Assembly: GCA_020849625.1 (NCBI GenBank)
Contig: JADLFV010000144.1
Span: forward strand, 17,019 to 81,018
Source of the DNA: Phycisphaeraceae bacterium
GTDB lineage: Bacteria > Planctomycetota > Phycisphaerae > Phycisphaerales > Phycisphaeraceae
DNA: 64,000 bases
Direction: 5' to 3'
The notes beneath the pieces were generated by a model. The model searched no databases. It was not told the DNA's origin and saw only the letters and a list, made by a program, of their open reading frames with translations. Numbering within the stretch: position 1 is the first letter of the stretch; every line of letters begins with the position of its first letter. The position numbers and the translations under genes are program-made. This document shows, one piece after another, positions 37,801 to 45,941 of this stretch.

Positions 37801-38853
37801 TCAGGGCTTGACATGTGTCATGACGCTTAGGCGCAGGGCGTAGAAGTTGTGATGCGTGGCGTTTTCGGATTTGTCGTTGTCAGCGACCAGCACCAGCACG
37901 CGGTCGCCGCTGCCGTCGGTCAGGGCGGGGCCGAGGGCCAGGCCTTCGAAGTTGTTGACCGCATCATTGGTCTGCGGCGGAAAGTAGCCGGTCCACAGCA
38001 GCATCTTGCTCACCGGCGCTTCGTTGCCGGTCAACGTCTCGACCGCCAGCACATCGCTGGCGGTGTCGGCATCCACCAGGTACAGCCGATTGCGCAGCCC
38101 CGTGCCGCCGGCGCGTTCCATCACGATCAGCGAGCCGTTGTCCAGCAGCAGCATGGCGCCCACGCCGCTGACCGCGGTGACGAAGGAGCCATCGGAGCCG
38201 TCGGTCTGATACAGAAACTGTGCGGCCGGGGTGTCGGAACAGTCATAGCGGGTGAGGCGGACGGTGGTGCCGAGTCCGGGGCTGGACGTGGGGCCGTCGC
38301 ATTCGAGGGCTTCCTCGTTGGCGGTCCACATCTGGCCGGCGGCATTGCGGGCGATCGCTTCCAGGGCCTTGTTCTTGCGGATGTGGGCGTAGGCCGGGGG
38401 CATGACAAGTTCGCTGAGTTGTTTGCCGCCGCTCAGGGCGTGCTCGGTGATGACGGGGCCGAACTCGCAGCAGACGAACACCGAGCGGTTCGTGTCATTG
38501 AACGCCAGGTCTTCCTGATCGCGGAAGGCCAGCGGTTCGTCCGCAGCATCGCGCAAGGTGATCGGCTCGGCGATGTCCCCCGCGGTGATGCGGCCGGTGT
38601 TCAGGTCGAACTCCAAGCGGATCGGATAGACCAGCGAGTCGTTGTCGCTGACGGCATAGAACAGCCCGTTGACCGGATCGTAAGTCAGCCCGCTCAAGCC
38701 CGAGGCGCCCCCGGAAGTGCCCCCTGAACTGTCCACCAGCGTGAACAGCCCGCTTCCGGGGGCGGGGGCGATTTCCTGGATGATGGGTGTGGCCGCGGCA
38801 TGGGCGGCGAAGATTGGCAGTGCGATGACCAACGACGTGAACGGGGCGCTCAA
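37801..38853 (-). CDS. Exported esterase-like activity of phytase domain protein
   Basis: 350 residues. Start set at TTG 38853, because AGGAG lies 8 bases upstream and a signal peptide follows (SAPFTSLVIALPIFAAHAAA). The mature protein is a beta-propeller of the esterase-like-phytase family: GLSGLTYDPVNGLFYAVSDN, RDQEDLAFNDTNRSVFVCCE, NKALEAIARNAAGQMWTANE, NNFEGLALGPALTDGSGDRV. Residues APAPGSGLFTLVDSSGGTSG near the N-terminus are partly encoded by dispersed 13-mers at 38707 and 38753. A much longer antisense frame reaching 39600 is spurious because it runs over ftsW. Confidence 0.85.
   Translation of the reverse strand: MSAPFTSLVIALPIFAAHAAATPIIQEIAPAPGSGLFTLVDSSGGTSGGASGLSGLTYDPVNGLFYAVSDNDSLVYPIRLEFDLNTGRITAGDIAEPITLRDAADEPLAFRDQEDLAFNDTNRSVFVCCEFGPVITEHALSGGKQLSELVMPPAYAHIRKNKALEAIARNAAGQMWTANEEALECDGPTSSPGLGTTVRLTRYDCSDTPAAQFLYQTDGSDGSFVTAVSGVGAMLLLDNGSLIVMERAGGTGLRNRLYLVDADTASDVLAVETLTGNEAPVSKMLLWTGYFPPQTNDAVNNFEGLALGPALTDGSGDRVLVLVADNDKSENATHHNFYALRLSVMTHVKP
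38707..38770. repeat. Dispersed ACTTCCGGGGGC repeats inside the phytase-like gene
   Basis: GCCCCCGGAAGT at 38707-38718 and CTTCCGGGGGCG at 38753-38764 (followed by GGGGCG). They encode SSGGTSGGA and APAPGSG. Confidence 0.75.
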
Positions 38854-38913
38854 GACCACGGCTCCTGTTTTCCCAAGTCGCGATAGTGTACCGGCCGATA
38901 CACATCTGCGGAT

Positions 38914-40086
38914 ATGCTGCGCCCAGCCCACATCCTGATGACGGCCGCGACGGCCCTGCTGGCCCTGGCGGTGGTCATGGTCTGGTCGGCCCGCATGACC
39001 GTGGGCGGCGAGGGCCTGGCGTTCGTGCAGCGGCAGGTGATCTATGCCGTGCTGGCCTTCGTGGCCATGCTGGTGGGAAGCCGGCTGAACGTGCGCGAGG
39101 TCTTTCGGGCCCGCGGCTTCAGCAGTCCGCTGATCATCATGCTGCTGGTCAGCTTCAGCCTGGCGGTGCTCACCCTGGTGCCGGGTATGGGCCGCAGCGT
39201 CAACGGCGCCAGCCGCTGGCTGGAGATCGGGCCCGTCAGCTTCCAGCCCAGCGAGCTGGTCAAGTGGTCGATCGTCATCGCCATGGCCTGGTGGTGCGCC
39301 CGACGCGGCGGCGTGATGCACCGTTTCGCCGACGGCCTGCTGCCGGCCCTGCTGCTGCTGGCACTGGCCGTGGGCGTGGTGGGCGCTGAGGATCTGGGCA
39401 CCTCCGCCCTGATCGCGGCCGTGGGCGCATTGGTCTTGATCGCCGGCGGCGCAAGACTGCGACACCTGATGATCTTCGTGCCACCGGCCGTCGCCGCCCT
39501 GGTCGCCATGATCATCATGGCGCCCTACCGCGTGCAGCGCGTCCTGGCCTTCCTCAATCCCTGGGACGATCCGCAGGGCGTCGGCTATCACCCGATTCAA
39601 TCGATGCTGGCCGTCACGCAGGGCGGACTGTTCGGACGCGGGCTGGGCAACGGCGTGCAGAAGTTCGGCTATCTGCCCGAAGACAGCACCGACTTCATCT
39701 TCGCCATCATCTGCGAAGAGATGGGCCTGGTCGGCGCCCTGATGGTGATCGGCGCGTACCTGGTGATCCTGTGGATCGGCCTGGGCATCGTGCGCCAGTG
39801 CCAGGACGCCTTCGGCAGATTGCTGGGACTGGGCGTGCTGCTGACCGTGGGTTTGCAGGCAGCATTGAACATCGCGGTGGTGACTGCCATGGTGCCGACC
39901 AAGGGCATCGCGTTGCCTCTGATCAGCAGTGGCGGCACCGGCTGGATCGTCACCGCCTTCGCCCTGGGCCTGGTGGCTTCACTTGACAACGCCTACGCCC
40001 TGCACATCGACGGCCGAGAGGCGTCCACTCGCACGATGACTCCGGCCACGACCGCGCCCATGTGCGGTGAAGCTGAACTCATATAG
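38914..40086 (+). CDS. ftsW: FtsW/RodA/SpoVE-family SEDS protein
   Basis: 390 residues, about ten membrane helices. SEDS motifs: GRSVNGASRWLEIGPVSFQP, SELVKWSIVIAMAWW, AEDLGTSALIAAVG, PWDDPQGVGYHPIQSMLAV, GRGLGNGVQKFGYLPEDSTD, FIFAIICEEMGLVGALMVIG, and the C-terminal KGIALPLISSGGTGWIVTAF. Best match is FtsW, a peptidoglycan glycosyltransferase of the divisome. It is isolated from other dcw genes, 60 bases from the divergent phytase-like gene, and followed by a terminator. Confidence 0.93.
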   Translation: MLRPAHILMTAATALLALAVVMVWSARMTVGGEGLAFVQRQVIYAVLAFVAMLVGSRLNVREVFRARGFSSPLIIMLLVSFSLAVLTLVPGMGRSVNGASRWLEIGPVSFQPSELVKWSIVIAMAWWCARRGGVMHRFADGLLPALLLLALAVGVVGAEDLGTSALIAAVGALVLIAGGARLRHLMIFVPPAVAALVAMIIMAPYRVQRVLAFLNPWDDPQGVGYHPIQSMLAVTQGGLFGRGLGNGVQKFGYLPEDSTDFIFAIICEEMGLVGALMVIGAYLVILWIGLGIVRQCQDAFGRLLGLGVLLTVGLQAALNIAVVTAMVPTKGIALPLISSGGTGWIVTAFALGLVASLDNAYALHIDGREASTRTMTPATTAPMCGEAELI

Positions 40087-40088
40087 CA

Positions 40089-40111
40089 CCGGCCTTGGCC
40101 GGGGTCTTTTT
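40089..40111 (+). terminator. Rho-independent terminator of ftsW
   Basis: ACCGG-CCTTGG-CCGGGGT followed by CTTTTT just after the ftsW stop codon. Confidence 0.6.
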
Positions 40112-40142
40112 CCACTGTGCTGCATCAGCCCGACGGCACCGT

Positions 40143-41090
40143 TCAGGCCGCTGCTTTGGCGTTGACGTGCGTGATATCAAAACTGGCGAACATCTTGTCG
40201 TAATCCATCTTGTCGCCCACATCGACCTTGAACATATCCGCCATGGCAAAGGCGGCATCCGAGGCGGCGTTGATGAGGCGATCGGCCTGAGACCAGTCCA
40301 CCGCGAACCAGGCGGCAGCCTGATCGACGAAACGCTTGGCGCTCTCGAAGAACTGCTCCGTGTGGCCGATCTGGATATCGACCATCAGGTCGCCGGCGAG
40401 CGAAGCCAGGGCGATGACGTGAGTCGCCCGCTGACATCGCGGCGGGGCTGCGTCGGTGTTGTAGGTATAGCGGATCTGCTCCACCAGCACGGCCGGCAGG
40501 CGCCAGGCCTCCAGCATCGCAGCCGAGACCTGGGCGTGATCGATATCCAGCGCCTCGCGTTCAGCCGCTGCCAGTTGATCGATGCGCTGCCACCGATGCT
40601 GCAGCAGCACGGTGTAGGTTTTCCTGAGCGTCACCGCCATGGCCAAGGCGCCGATGCTCTTGAGCAATCCCGCCAGTTGAGCCTCTTCGGGATTCGCGTC
40701 GCGGACATGGATGGCAATCATGCGGGCGGCCGACCCGGTGAAAAGCGAATGCCGCCAGAACCACACCGGGTCGAAGCTGGGGGCTGCCGTCTTTTTCATG
40801 TAACCGCTGAGGGAGCAGCCCACGGTCAGGTCCCTGATCTTCTTGATGCCCAGCAGGGAAACCGCCTGGTTGATCGACGACAGTTTGTGCGACAGGCCGT
40901 AGTAACTGCTGTTGACCGTTTTCAGCACCGAGGCGGCCAACTGGGCGTCCTGCGACAGGGCGTCTGCGATCTGCTCGAAACTGACGTTCGACTGATCCAG
41001 AAGATTCACGAGCTTGACGACGGCGCTGGGTAGTGCGGGCAGATCGCAACTGGACAGCAATTGATTGAGAATCGGTGATGGCCTGGACAT
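40143..41090 (-). CDS. HDOD-domain signalling protein
   Basis: 315 residues from ATG 41090. HDOD domain features: LPALPSAVVKLVNLLDQSNV, IADALSQDAQLAASVLKTVN, SSYYGLSHKLSSINQAVSLL, GIKKIRDLTVGCSLSGY, and the C-terminal half LEAWRLPAVLVEQIRYTYNT. HDOD proteins lack HD hydrolase activity and act in regulation and chemotaxis/c-di-GMP pathways. A run of nine G lies directly before the ATG and would act as the ribosome site. The 256-base gap to dacB (41091-41346) shows nothing else. Confidence 0.85.
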   Translation of the reverse strand: MSRPSPILNQLLSSCDLPALPSAVVKLVNLLDQSNVSFEQIADALSQDAQLAASVLKTVNSSYYGLSHKLSSINQAVSLLGIKKIRDLTVGCSLSGYMKKTAAPSFDPVWFWRHSLFTGSAARMIAIHVRDANPEEAQLAGLLKSIGALAMAVTLRKTYTVLLQHRWQRIDQLAAAEREALDIDHAQVSAAMLEAWRLPAVLVEQIRYTYNTDAAPPRCQRATHVIALASLAGDLMVDIQIGHTEQFFESAKRFVDQAAAWFAVDWSQADRLINAASDAAFAMADMFKVDVGDKMDYDKMFASFDITHVNAKAAA

Positions 41091-41346
41091 CCCCCCCCCA
41101 TTCAAGCAAGGTCATGGCTCGACTGGCACCTGAATTCATCGGTGAATTTGGGATCGCTGATAAGGCGACCTTCGCATCGTGCCGCAAGGTTGGGAATCAT
41201 CGCCACCGTGGTACGCAGATGGTCCGACGGATGAGTCGGGGATGGTTTCAGATCAAACAGTCCGCAGGCAGGGGGCGAATGATTACGGGACGCAAGCCAC
41301 GACCCGTATAACTTCCGGAAAACCAGTTCCTGATGCCTGACGCGCC

Positions 41347-42882
41347 TCAGATAGAACCGTGCTGGGCAGCCTGGGCGACGACTTCCAGCATGCGTTGTTG
41401 CAGGCGGCGCAGGGCCGAGGCGCTGACCGGTGAGCGGTAATCGTTGAACAGAATGCTGAAGGCAAAGCGGCGATCGTTCGGCGTCGGCTGCGGCTGGTCC
41501 GAGGGTGACAGCTCGCTGTCGGCATCGGTGTCTTCATCGGCATCGTCCTGAATGTCGCCGGGTGGAACGAGCATGTAACCCGAGAGCGTGCAGACGCCGT
41601 TAATGTAGCCGCTCTTACCGAAGACCTGGCCGGGGAATGTCTGGAAGCGTCGCTCCAGCGTGCCGTTTTCGCCGCCCTCGGCCAGGCTCTGGCGGTACAT
41701 CGGGCCCAGGCGCGGATCGCGGTCCATCACGTACAGCAGCTTCACCAGCAGGCCGGCCGTGACGCGGTTGTCGCGCGACAGGCCCGAGCCGTCAGCGATG
41801 GTCAAGGCGGCGGCGGCGGTGCCCAGCATCAGGTGCAGTTCCTGGCGCATGGCTGCGGCGCCGTTGGACCAACTGCCCGACTCGCCGGTGCGGGCGCAGC
41901 CGACGCGCTTGAACAGCGACTCGGCGAACATGTTCTGCGAATCCTGGTTGGTGCGCTCCAGCACCAGTTGCATGGTGGTGGTCACGCGGTGCAGCGGCTG
42001 ATAGTCACCGGCCAGCTCCTGCGGCTGAAAGCGGCGGACCTTGTCCACGGTAATCCCCACCTTGTGCAATCGGTTGCGAAATACGTCGGCGAACACCAGC
42101 GGCGGATCGTGAAAGGTGATGCTGTAGGGCGCGGACTGGCGGTTGCGGATCTGGCCGCTGAAGATCATCTCGTTGGTGCCGGGGCGGCGGTCGCGGATGA
42201 TGTCATCGCGCGAGCCGGTGGTGGCCCGGTTGACGATGGTGACGCCGGGAGCCTGCGGGAACAGGCTGATGCGCGGGCTCTGGCCCGCCACCGTGGGCGT
42301 GACGATCACGTCGAAGCAGTTGCGGTAGAAGTTCAGACCCGCCACCTCCGCCCCGCTCATGGTCACCAGGTCGCCGGTCTCCCAACCGGGATGCACGAAC
42401 TGCTGATCGAACACGCGGTCGTCCACGATCAGTTCGCTGAAGCGGGTTTGTCCGGTGCTCTTGACCGCGGCCACCCACTGATCGAGCAGGTCATCGACGC
42501 GCAAGGCGTGCCGCTCCAGCAGCACCGGATCGCCGAAGGCTGGATCGCCGTCCGCGATGACCACCAGTGTGTCACCGGGCCCCGATTCGCTGCGGGTTCG
42601 GCCCAACTCGGTGGTGAACTCGTAGTCCGGTCCCAGCACGCGCAAGGCCACAGCCGTGGTGAACAGCTTCATGTTGCTGGCCGGCAGCAGCGGATCCTCC
42701 GCGTGATCCTCCGCCACGACCTGCCCGCTGTCCAGGTCCATCACGCAGAAGCCCCAGGTGGCCTGGCCCAGGTCGGCATTGGAGACCATCTGGCGCAACT
42801 GCATGCTCAGCGCCTGCGCCCATGCCGACGACGAGAAACCCAGAACCAGCCAGAGCAGAACCATCCAACGTGCTTCGATCAT
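41347..42882 (-). CDS. dacB: D-alanyl-D-alanine carboxypeptidase/endopeptidase (PBP4, S13)
   Basis: 511 residues with a signal peptide (VLLWLVLGFSSSAWA). Serine peptidase of family S13 that trims peptidoglycan cross-links. Catalytic motifs are SxxK at S69-K72 (PLLPASNMKLFTTAVAL), SxN at S315-N317 (NQDSQNMFAESL) and KSG at K423-G425 (FGKSGYINGVCTLSG), in the order and spacing of PBP4. A low-complexity acidic stretch (PPGDIQDDADEDTDADSELS) lies near the C-terminus. Ends 256 bases before the HDOD start. Confidence 0.94.
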   Translation of the reverse strand: MIEARWMVLLWLVLGFSSSAWAQALSMQLRQMVSNADLGQATWGFCVMDLDSGQVVAEDHAEDPLLPASNMKLFTTAVALRVLGPDYEFTTELGRTRSESGPGDTLVVIADGDPAFGDPVLLERHALRVDDLLDQWVAAVKSTGQTRFSELIVDDRVFDQQFVHPGWETGDLVTMSGAEVAGLNFYRNCFDVIVTPTVAGQSPRISLFPQAPGVTIVNRATTGSRDDIIRDRRPGTNEMIFSGQIRNRQSAPYSITFHDPPLVFADVFRNRLHKVGITVDKVRRFQPQELAGDYQPLHRVTTTMQLVLERTNQDSQNMFAESLFKRVGCARTGESGSWSNGAAAMRQELHLMLGTAAAALTIADGSGLSRDNRVTAGLLVKLLYVMDRDPRLGPMYRQSLAEGGENGTLERRFQTFPGQVFGKSGYINGVCTLSGYMLVPPGDIQDDADEDTDADSELSPSDQPQPTPNDRRFAFSILFNDYRSPVSASALRRLQQRMLEVVAQAAQHGSI

Positions 42883-42937
42883 GAATCACTTCCTCAAAAT
42901 CATCCGAGATGGTTGATTGTATCCGTCCCTGTTGAAG

Positions 42938-44116
42938 TCATGTTCGCCGCGCCAGCATCTGCGTGTAGAGGTCATCGTAGGCCCGGTGCATGGTCTGCTG
43001 GTTGAAGTAGCGCTTGAGTCTGCGCAGCCCGGCAGCGCCCATAGCAGCTCGCAGGTGCGGATCGGTCAGCAGTGTGATGATGTTGTCCGCCAGGTTGCGG
43101 GGGTCGCGTCGCGGCGAGAGCAGGCCGTTGCGGCCATGATCCACCACCTCCGGATTGCCCCCGACCCGCGTGGCGCAGATCGCCAGACCGGCCGCCATCG
43201 CCTCCAGCAGCGTCACACTGATCCCTTCGCTCAGGCTCGACAGCAGAAACAGGTCCGCCCCCGGAAGTAGTTCATTTACGTCGTTGCGTACGCCCATGAA
43301 AATCACGCGCCCGCCCAACTCCAACTGCTCGACCTGCCGGCGGGCCTGCTCCATCAGTTCACCTTCGCCGACCAGCACCAGCTTCGCCCGCGGCACCTGT
43401 TGAGCGACGAAGGCGAAAGCGTGGATGGCGGTTTCGTGATCCTTGACCGGATGAAAGCGGGCCACCTGTATCAGCACCAGGTCGTGCCGATCGACGCCCA
43501 TGCGCTTGCGCGCCTCGCGGCGTTGAGCGGGGGCGTTTTCGGTGACACTTCCGGGGGCGGGGGCGGGGATGCCGTTGTGGATGACATCGATGCGATGCAG
43601 ATCGATGCCTTCATTTTCTGCCAACGCCTGGCGAATGAACTGCCCCACCGCGGTGACTCGATCGCGGCGTCCCAGCAGCAGGCGGTTGGCCAGCAGATGG
43701 CTGACCTTCCGGGAATCGGGATAGTGGCGGCCGTGCTCGGTGAACAAGATGTGGCCGCGGAAGCCGCCGGGCATCCAGCGCGACAGGGCGGCATAGAAGA
43801 ACGGCGTGTACTGATGGGCGTGCAGCAGATCGATGCCGTGCTTTCGCGCCGCGCGGCCGAGGCGGCGAGCCACGGAGCAGTCGATGCCAGGCCGGCGACC
43901 CATGGCTTCGATGGCGAAACCCTCATCGCGCATTTGATCCGCCATCGAGCGCGGGGCGGCATCAACCGGGGTCACAGACCCCGGCTCAGTTTCATCCAGA
44001 CACAGGAAGACAAAGCGATAACGATCGCCCAGCTTGCGGGCCAACTCGGCGGCCAGCACTTCCGCCCCAGCCAGGGCCAGCCGGTGCAGCACGTGCCCGA
44101 TGACCGGCTTGGGCAT
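42938..44116 (-). CDS. GT4-family glycosyltransferase
   Basis: 392 residues from ATG 44116 (a start at 44158 is possible). N-terminal GT-B domain HVLHRLALAGAEVLAAELAR, DLLHAHQYTPFFYAALSRWM, VIHNGIPAPAP; C-terminal domain LIQVARFHPVKDHETAIHAF, RVIFMGVRNDVNELLPGADL, FLLSSLSEGISVTLLEAMAA, ATRVGGNPEVVDHGRNGLLS, the usual GT4 E-x7-E region. Two peptides are encoded by dispersed repeats: EPGSVTPVD (43964-43986) and APAPGSVTEN (43547-43566). Probably acts in cell-surface polysaccharide synthesis. Confidence 0.9.
   Translation of the reverse strand: MPKPVIGHVLHRLALAGAEVLAAELARKLGDRYRFVFLCLDETEPGSVTPVDAAPRSMADQMRDEGFAIEAMGRRPGIDCSVARRLGRAARKHGIDLLHAHQYTPFFYAALSRWMPGGFRGHILFTEHGRHYPDSRKVSHLLANRLLLGRRDRVTAVGQFIRQALAENEGIDLHRIDVIHNGIPAPAPGSVTENAPAQRREARKRMGVDRHDLVLIQVARFHPVKDHETAIHAFAFVAQQVPRAKLVLVGEGELMEQARRQVEQLELGGRVIFMGVRNDVNELLPGADLFLLSSLSEGISVTLLEAMAAGLAICATRVGGNPEVVDHGRNGLLSPRRDPRNLADNIITLLTDPHLRAAMGAAGLRRLKRYFNQQTMHRAYDDLYTQMLARRT
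43547..43566. repeat. Dispersed ACTTCCGGGGGCG repeat in the glycosyltransferase gene
   Basis: 43547-43559 with a GGGGCGGGG extension; encodes PAPAPGSV. Confidence 0.75.
43964..43986. repeat. CCGGGGTCACAGACCCCGG palindrome in the glycosyltransferase gene
   Basis: Same 19-base palindrome as at 18753 and in nearly full form at 47567. Encodes EPGSVTPV, identical to the peptide in the ABC ATPase. Confidence 0.8.
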
Positions 44117-44195
44117 CGAACCACGTTCATGTCGGTGCGTGATCATTGTCGCCAACATCGGTCAGCGCTCGGATCGGGCGTGAAACGGCAACCGA

Positions 44196-45611
44196 TCACA
44201 GCAACGGATCACCGGCCGACCGCCGCCACTGGGCCAACTGCTCTTGCAGGTAATGCTGCACCGCGGACATCGAACCGTGCCCGAACAGGTTCTGCGTCTC
44301 GTGCGGGTCTTCGATCAGGTCGTACAGCTCCCACTCGCCGGTGACGTGCCAGATGAGCTTGTGGGTGGCGCTGCGCACCATGCGCTGCTGGTAGCCGCGC
44401 CCGGCGTTGCCATCGTAACTGGCGAACACCTCCCCCCCGGAAGTCCCGCCCCCGGAAGACTTACCGGCCGCCATGGCCGCCAGGTTGCTGCCTGCGGGTG
44501 TTGGAACATCACAGAACTGAAGCATGGCCGCGGCCAGATCGCTGTGACTGGTCAGCTCCGTCACCTGCCGCGCCGAGCCGGGACCGGGCGGCTTGACGAT
44601 CAGCGGCACGCGCACGGCCGGGTCGTACAGGCACATCTTCTGGAACATGCCGCGGCTGCCCAGCATCTCGCCGTGGTCGGCGGTGAACACGATGGCCGCC
44701 TGCTCAAACCAGCCGCGCCGCTCCAGGGCCCGCAGCACCTGACCCATGCAGTCATCCAGCAGCGCCACCATGCCCAGGTACGCCGCCCACGCCTGCCGCC
44801 AGCCCTGTTCGCTCACGTGCGCTCCCAGTTGCCCGGGAATGTTGGCCAGACTGTTGACCGGCGAACCGGACAGCCACTTGCCCACCGTGGGCGGCAACTC
44901 GATGGTTTCCGGATCGTACATCTCCAGCCACTTGCGCGGGGCCCACAGCGGCGGATGCGCCAGCCAGAAATGGCAAAGCAGCGCCAGCGGCCGCTCATCG
45001 ACGTAGCCGCTGATCATCTGCGCCGCCTGCTGGGCGATCAGGCGATCGAGAAACAGCTCCTCGCGCAGGGGAAACACGCCCACGCGGGACGAGGCGGCGC
45101 TGAAGATCAAGGGCTTGGCGTTGTCGTAGTCCAGCACCGGATCGCGCATGGCGTTCAGATCGCCCAGCATTAATCCGCGCTGCCGCAGCGCTTCGTGATA
45201 CTGCCCCACCGAAGCCGGGCCCACGAACTCAACGCCGGGAAGTTTTTCCGGCAGCGGCGGGTCGCTGCGCAAATGCGGGATGCCCACGTGCACCACGCGG
45301 TAGCCGGCCTCAACCAGCTTCTGCTGAAACAGCGGCACTTCCGGGGGCAGCGTGGCGTAGGGCATCTCATCGCGGGTCCAGCCGTTGATCAGCACGCCGT
45401 GGCGGAACGGTTCGGTACCACTGTAGATCGAGGCCCGGGCGGGCATGCCCTGGGGACAGTTGGTGAAGTGGCGATGGAAGACCGTGGCGTACCGGGAAAG
45501 CACATCCAGGTGCGGTGTGCGAGCCAGCCCGCCCAGCACGTCGGCGCGCAACTGTGTCGCCAGCAGCAGCAACAAGGGCGGCTTACTCTGCGAAGCGGAG
45601 GGTTGATCCAT
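44196..45611 (-). CDS. Sulfatase-fold protein with altered active site
   Basis: 471 residues from ATG 45611. Alkaline-phosphatase superfamily/sulfatase fold: LRADVLGGLARTPHLDVLSR, VFTADHGEMLGSRGMFQKMC with D312-H313-G314, LYDPAVRVPLIVKPPGP, LYDLIEDPHETQNLFG. Two key sites are lost. The C/S-x-P-x-R formylglycine position reads G55-M-P-A-R59 (PQGMPARASIYSG), with a Cys three residues earlier, and the first metal Asp of the N-terminal D-D/Q motif is T19 (ATQLRAD). It is therefore probably not an active sulfatase. SSGGGTSGG before the C-terminal part is encoded by two dispersed repeats. Confidence 0.85.
   Translation of the reverse strand: MDQPSASQSKPPLLLLLATQLRADVLGGLARTPHLDVLSRYATVFHRHFTNCPQGMPARASIYSGTEPFRHGVLINGWTRDEMPYATLPPEVPLFQQKLVEAGYRVVHVGIPHLRSDPPLPEKLPGVEFVGPASVGQYHEALRQRGLMLGDLNAMRDPVLDYDNAKPLIFSAASSRVGVFPLREELFLDRLIAQQAAQMISGYVDERPLALLCHFWLAHPPLWAPRKWLEMYDPETIELPPTVGKWLSGSPVNSLANIPGQLGAHVSEQGWRQAWAAYLGMVALLDDCMGQVLRALERRGWFEQAAIVFTADHGEMLGSRGMFQKMCLYDPAVRVPLIVKPPGPGSARQVTELTSHSDLAAAMLQFCDVPTPAGSNLAAMAAGKSSGGGTSGGEVFASYDGNAGRGYQQRMVRSATHKLIWHVTGEWELYDLIEDPHETQNLFGHGSMSAVQHYLQEQLAQWRRSAGDPLL
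44435..44458. repeat. Two dispersed GCCCCCGGAAGT repeats in the sulfatase-like gene
   Basis: At about 44434-44444 and 44448-44458; encode KSSGGGTSGGE. Confidence 0.75.
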
Positions 45612-45647
45612 CAGCCGCAGCGTAACCTCGCTACCATAGGCTCCGCA

Positions 45648-45941
45648 ATGGCCGGCATATTGGAAGCAAGTGAAAATGGCATCCTGCTGCACGTGAAGGT
45701 GGTGCCGGGCGCCAGCCGATCCTCGGTGGCGGGGGTGCTGGGCGATCGGCTGAAGCTGCGCGTGGCTGCCCCGCCCGAGGACGGCAAAGCCAACGCCGCG
45801 GTGGTGGACCTGCTCAGCGCGGTCCTGGGTGTGCCGGCCCGGGACATCGAGTTGATCGCGGGCCACAGCCGCCCGCAGAAGACGCTTCGGATCACGGGCC
45901 TGAATGTTGCTATGCTCCGCGACCGATTGGGATTGCTCTGA
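45648..45941 (+). CDS. DUF167 (YggU) family protein
   Basis: 97 residues from ATG 45648. DUF167 sequence: LLHVKVVPGASRSSVAGVLG, DRLKLRVAAPPEDGKANAAV, VDLLSAVLGVPARDIELIAG, HSRPQKTLRITGL. This small conserved family has unknown function. It overlaps the next gene at the stop/start (45941) and is divergent from the sulfatase-like gene. Confidence 0.93.
   Translation: MAGILEASENGILLHVKVVPGASRSSVAGVLGDRLKLRVAAPPEDGKANAAVVDLLSAVLGVPARDIELIAGHSRPQKTLRITGLNVAMLRDRLGLL

Noticed and set aside
38854-39600. Long minus-strand frame extending the phytase-like gene N-terminus
   Set aside because: It runs opposite the whole 5' half of ftsW, is rich in His/Gln/Asp as antisense frames are, and the true start with AGGAG and a signal peptide is TTG 38853.
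44196-45611. Active arylsulfatase
   Set aside because: The formylglycine Cys/Ser and the first metal Asp are replaced by Gly and Thr.
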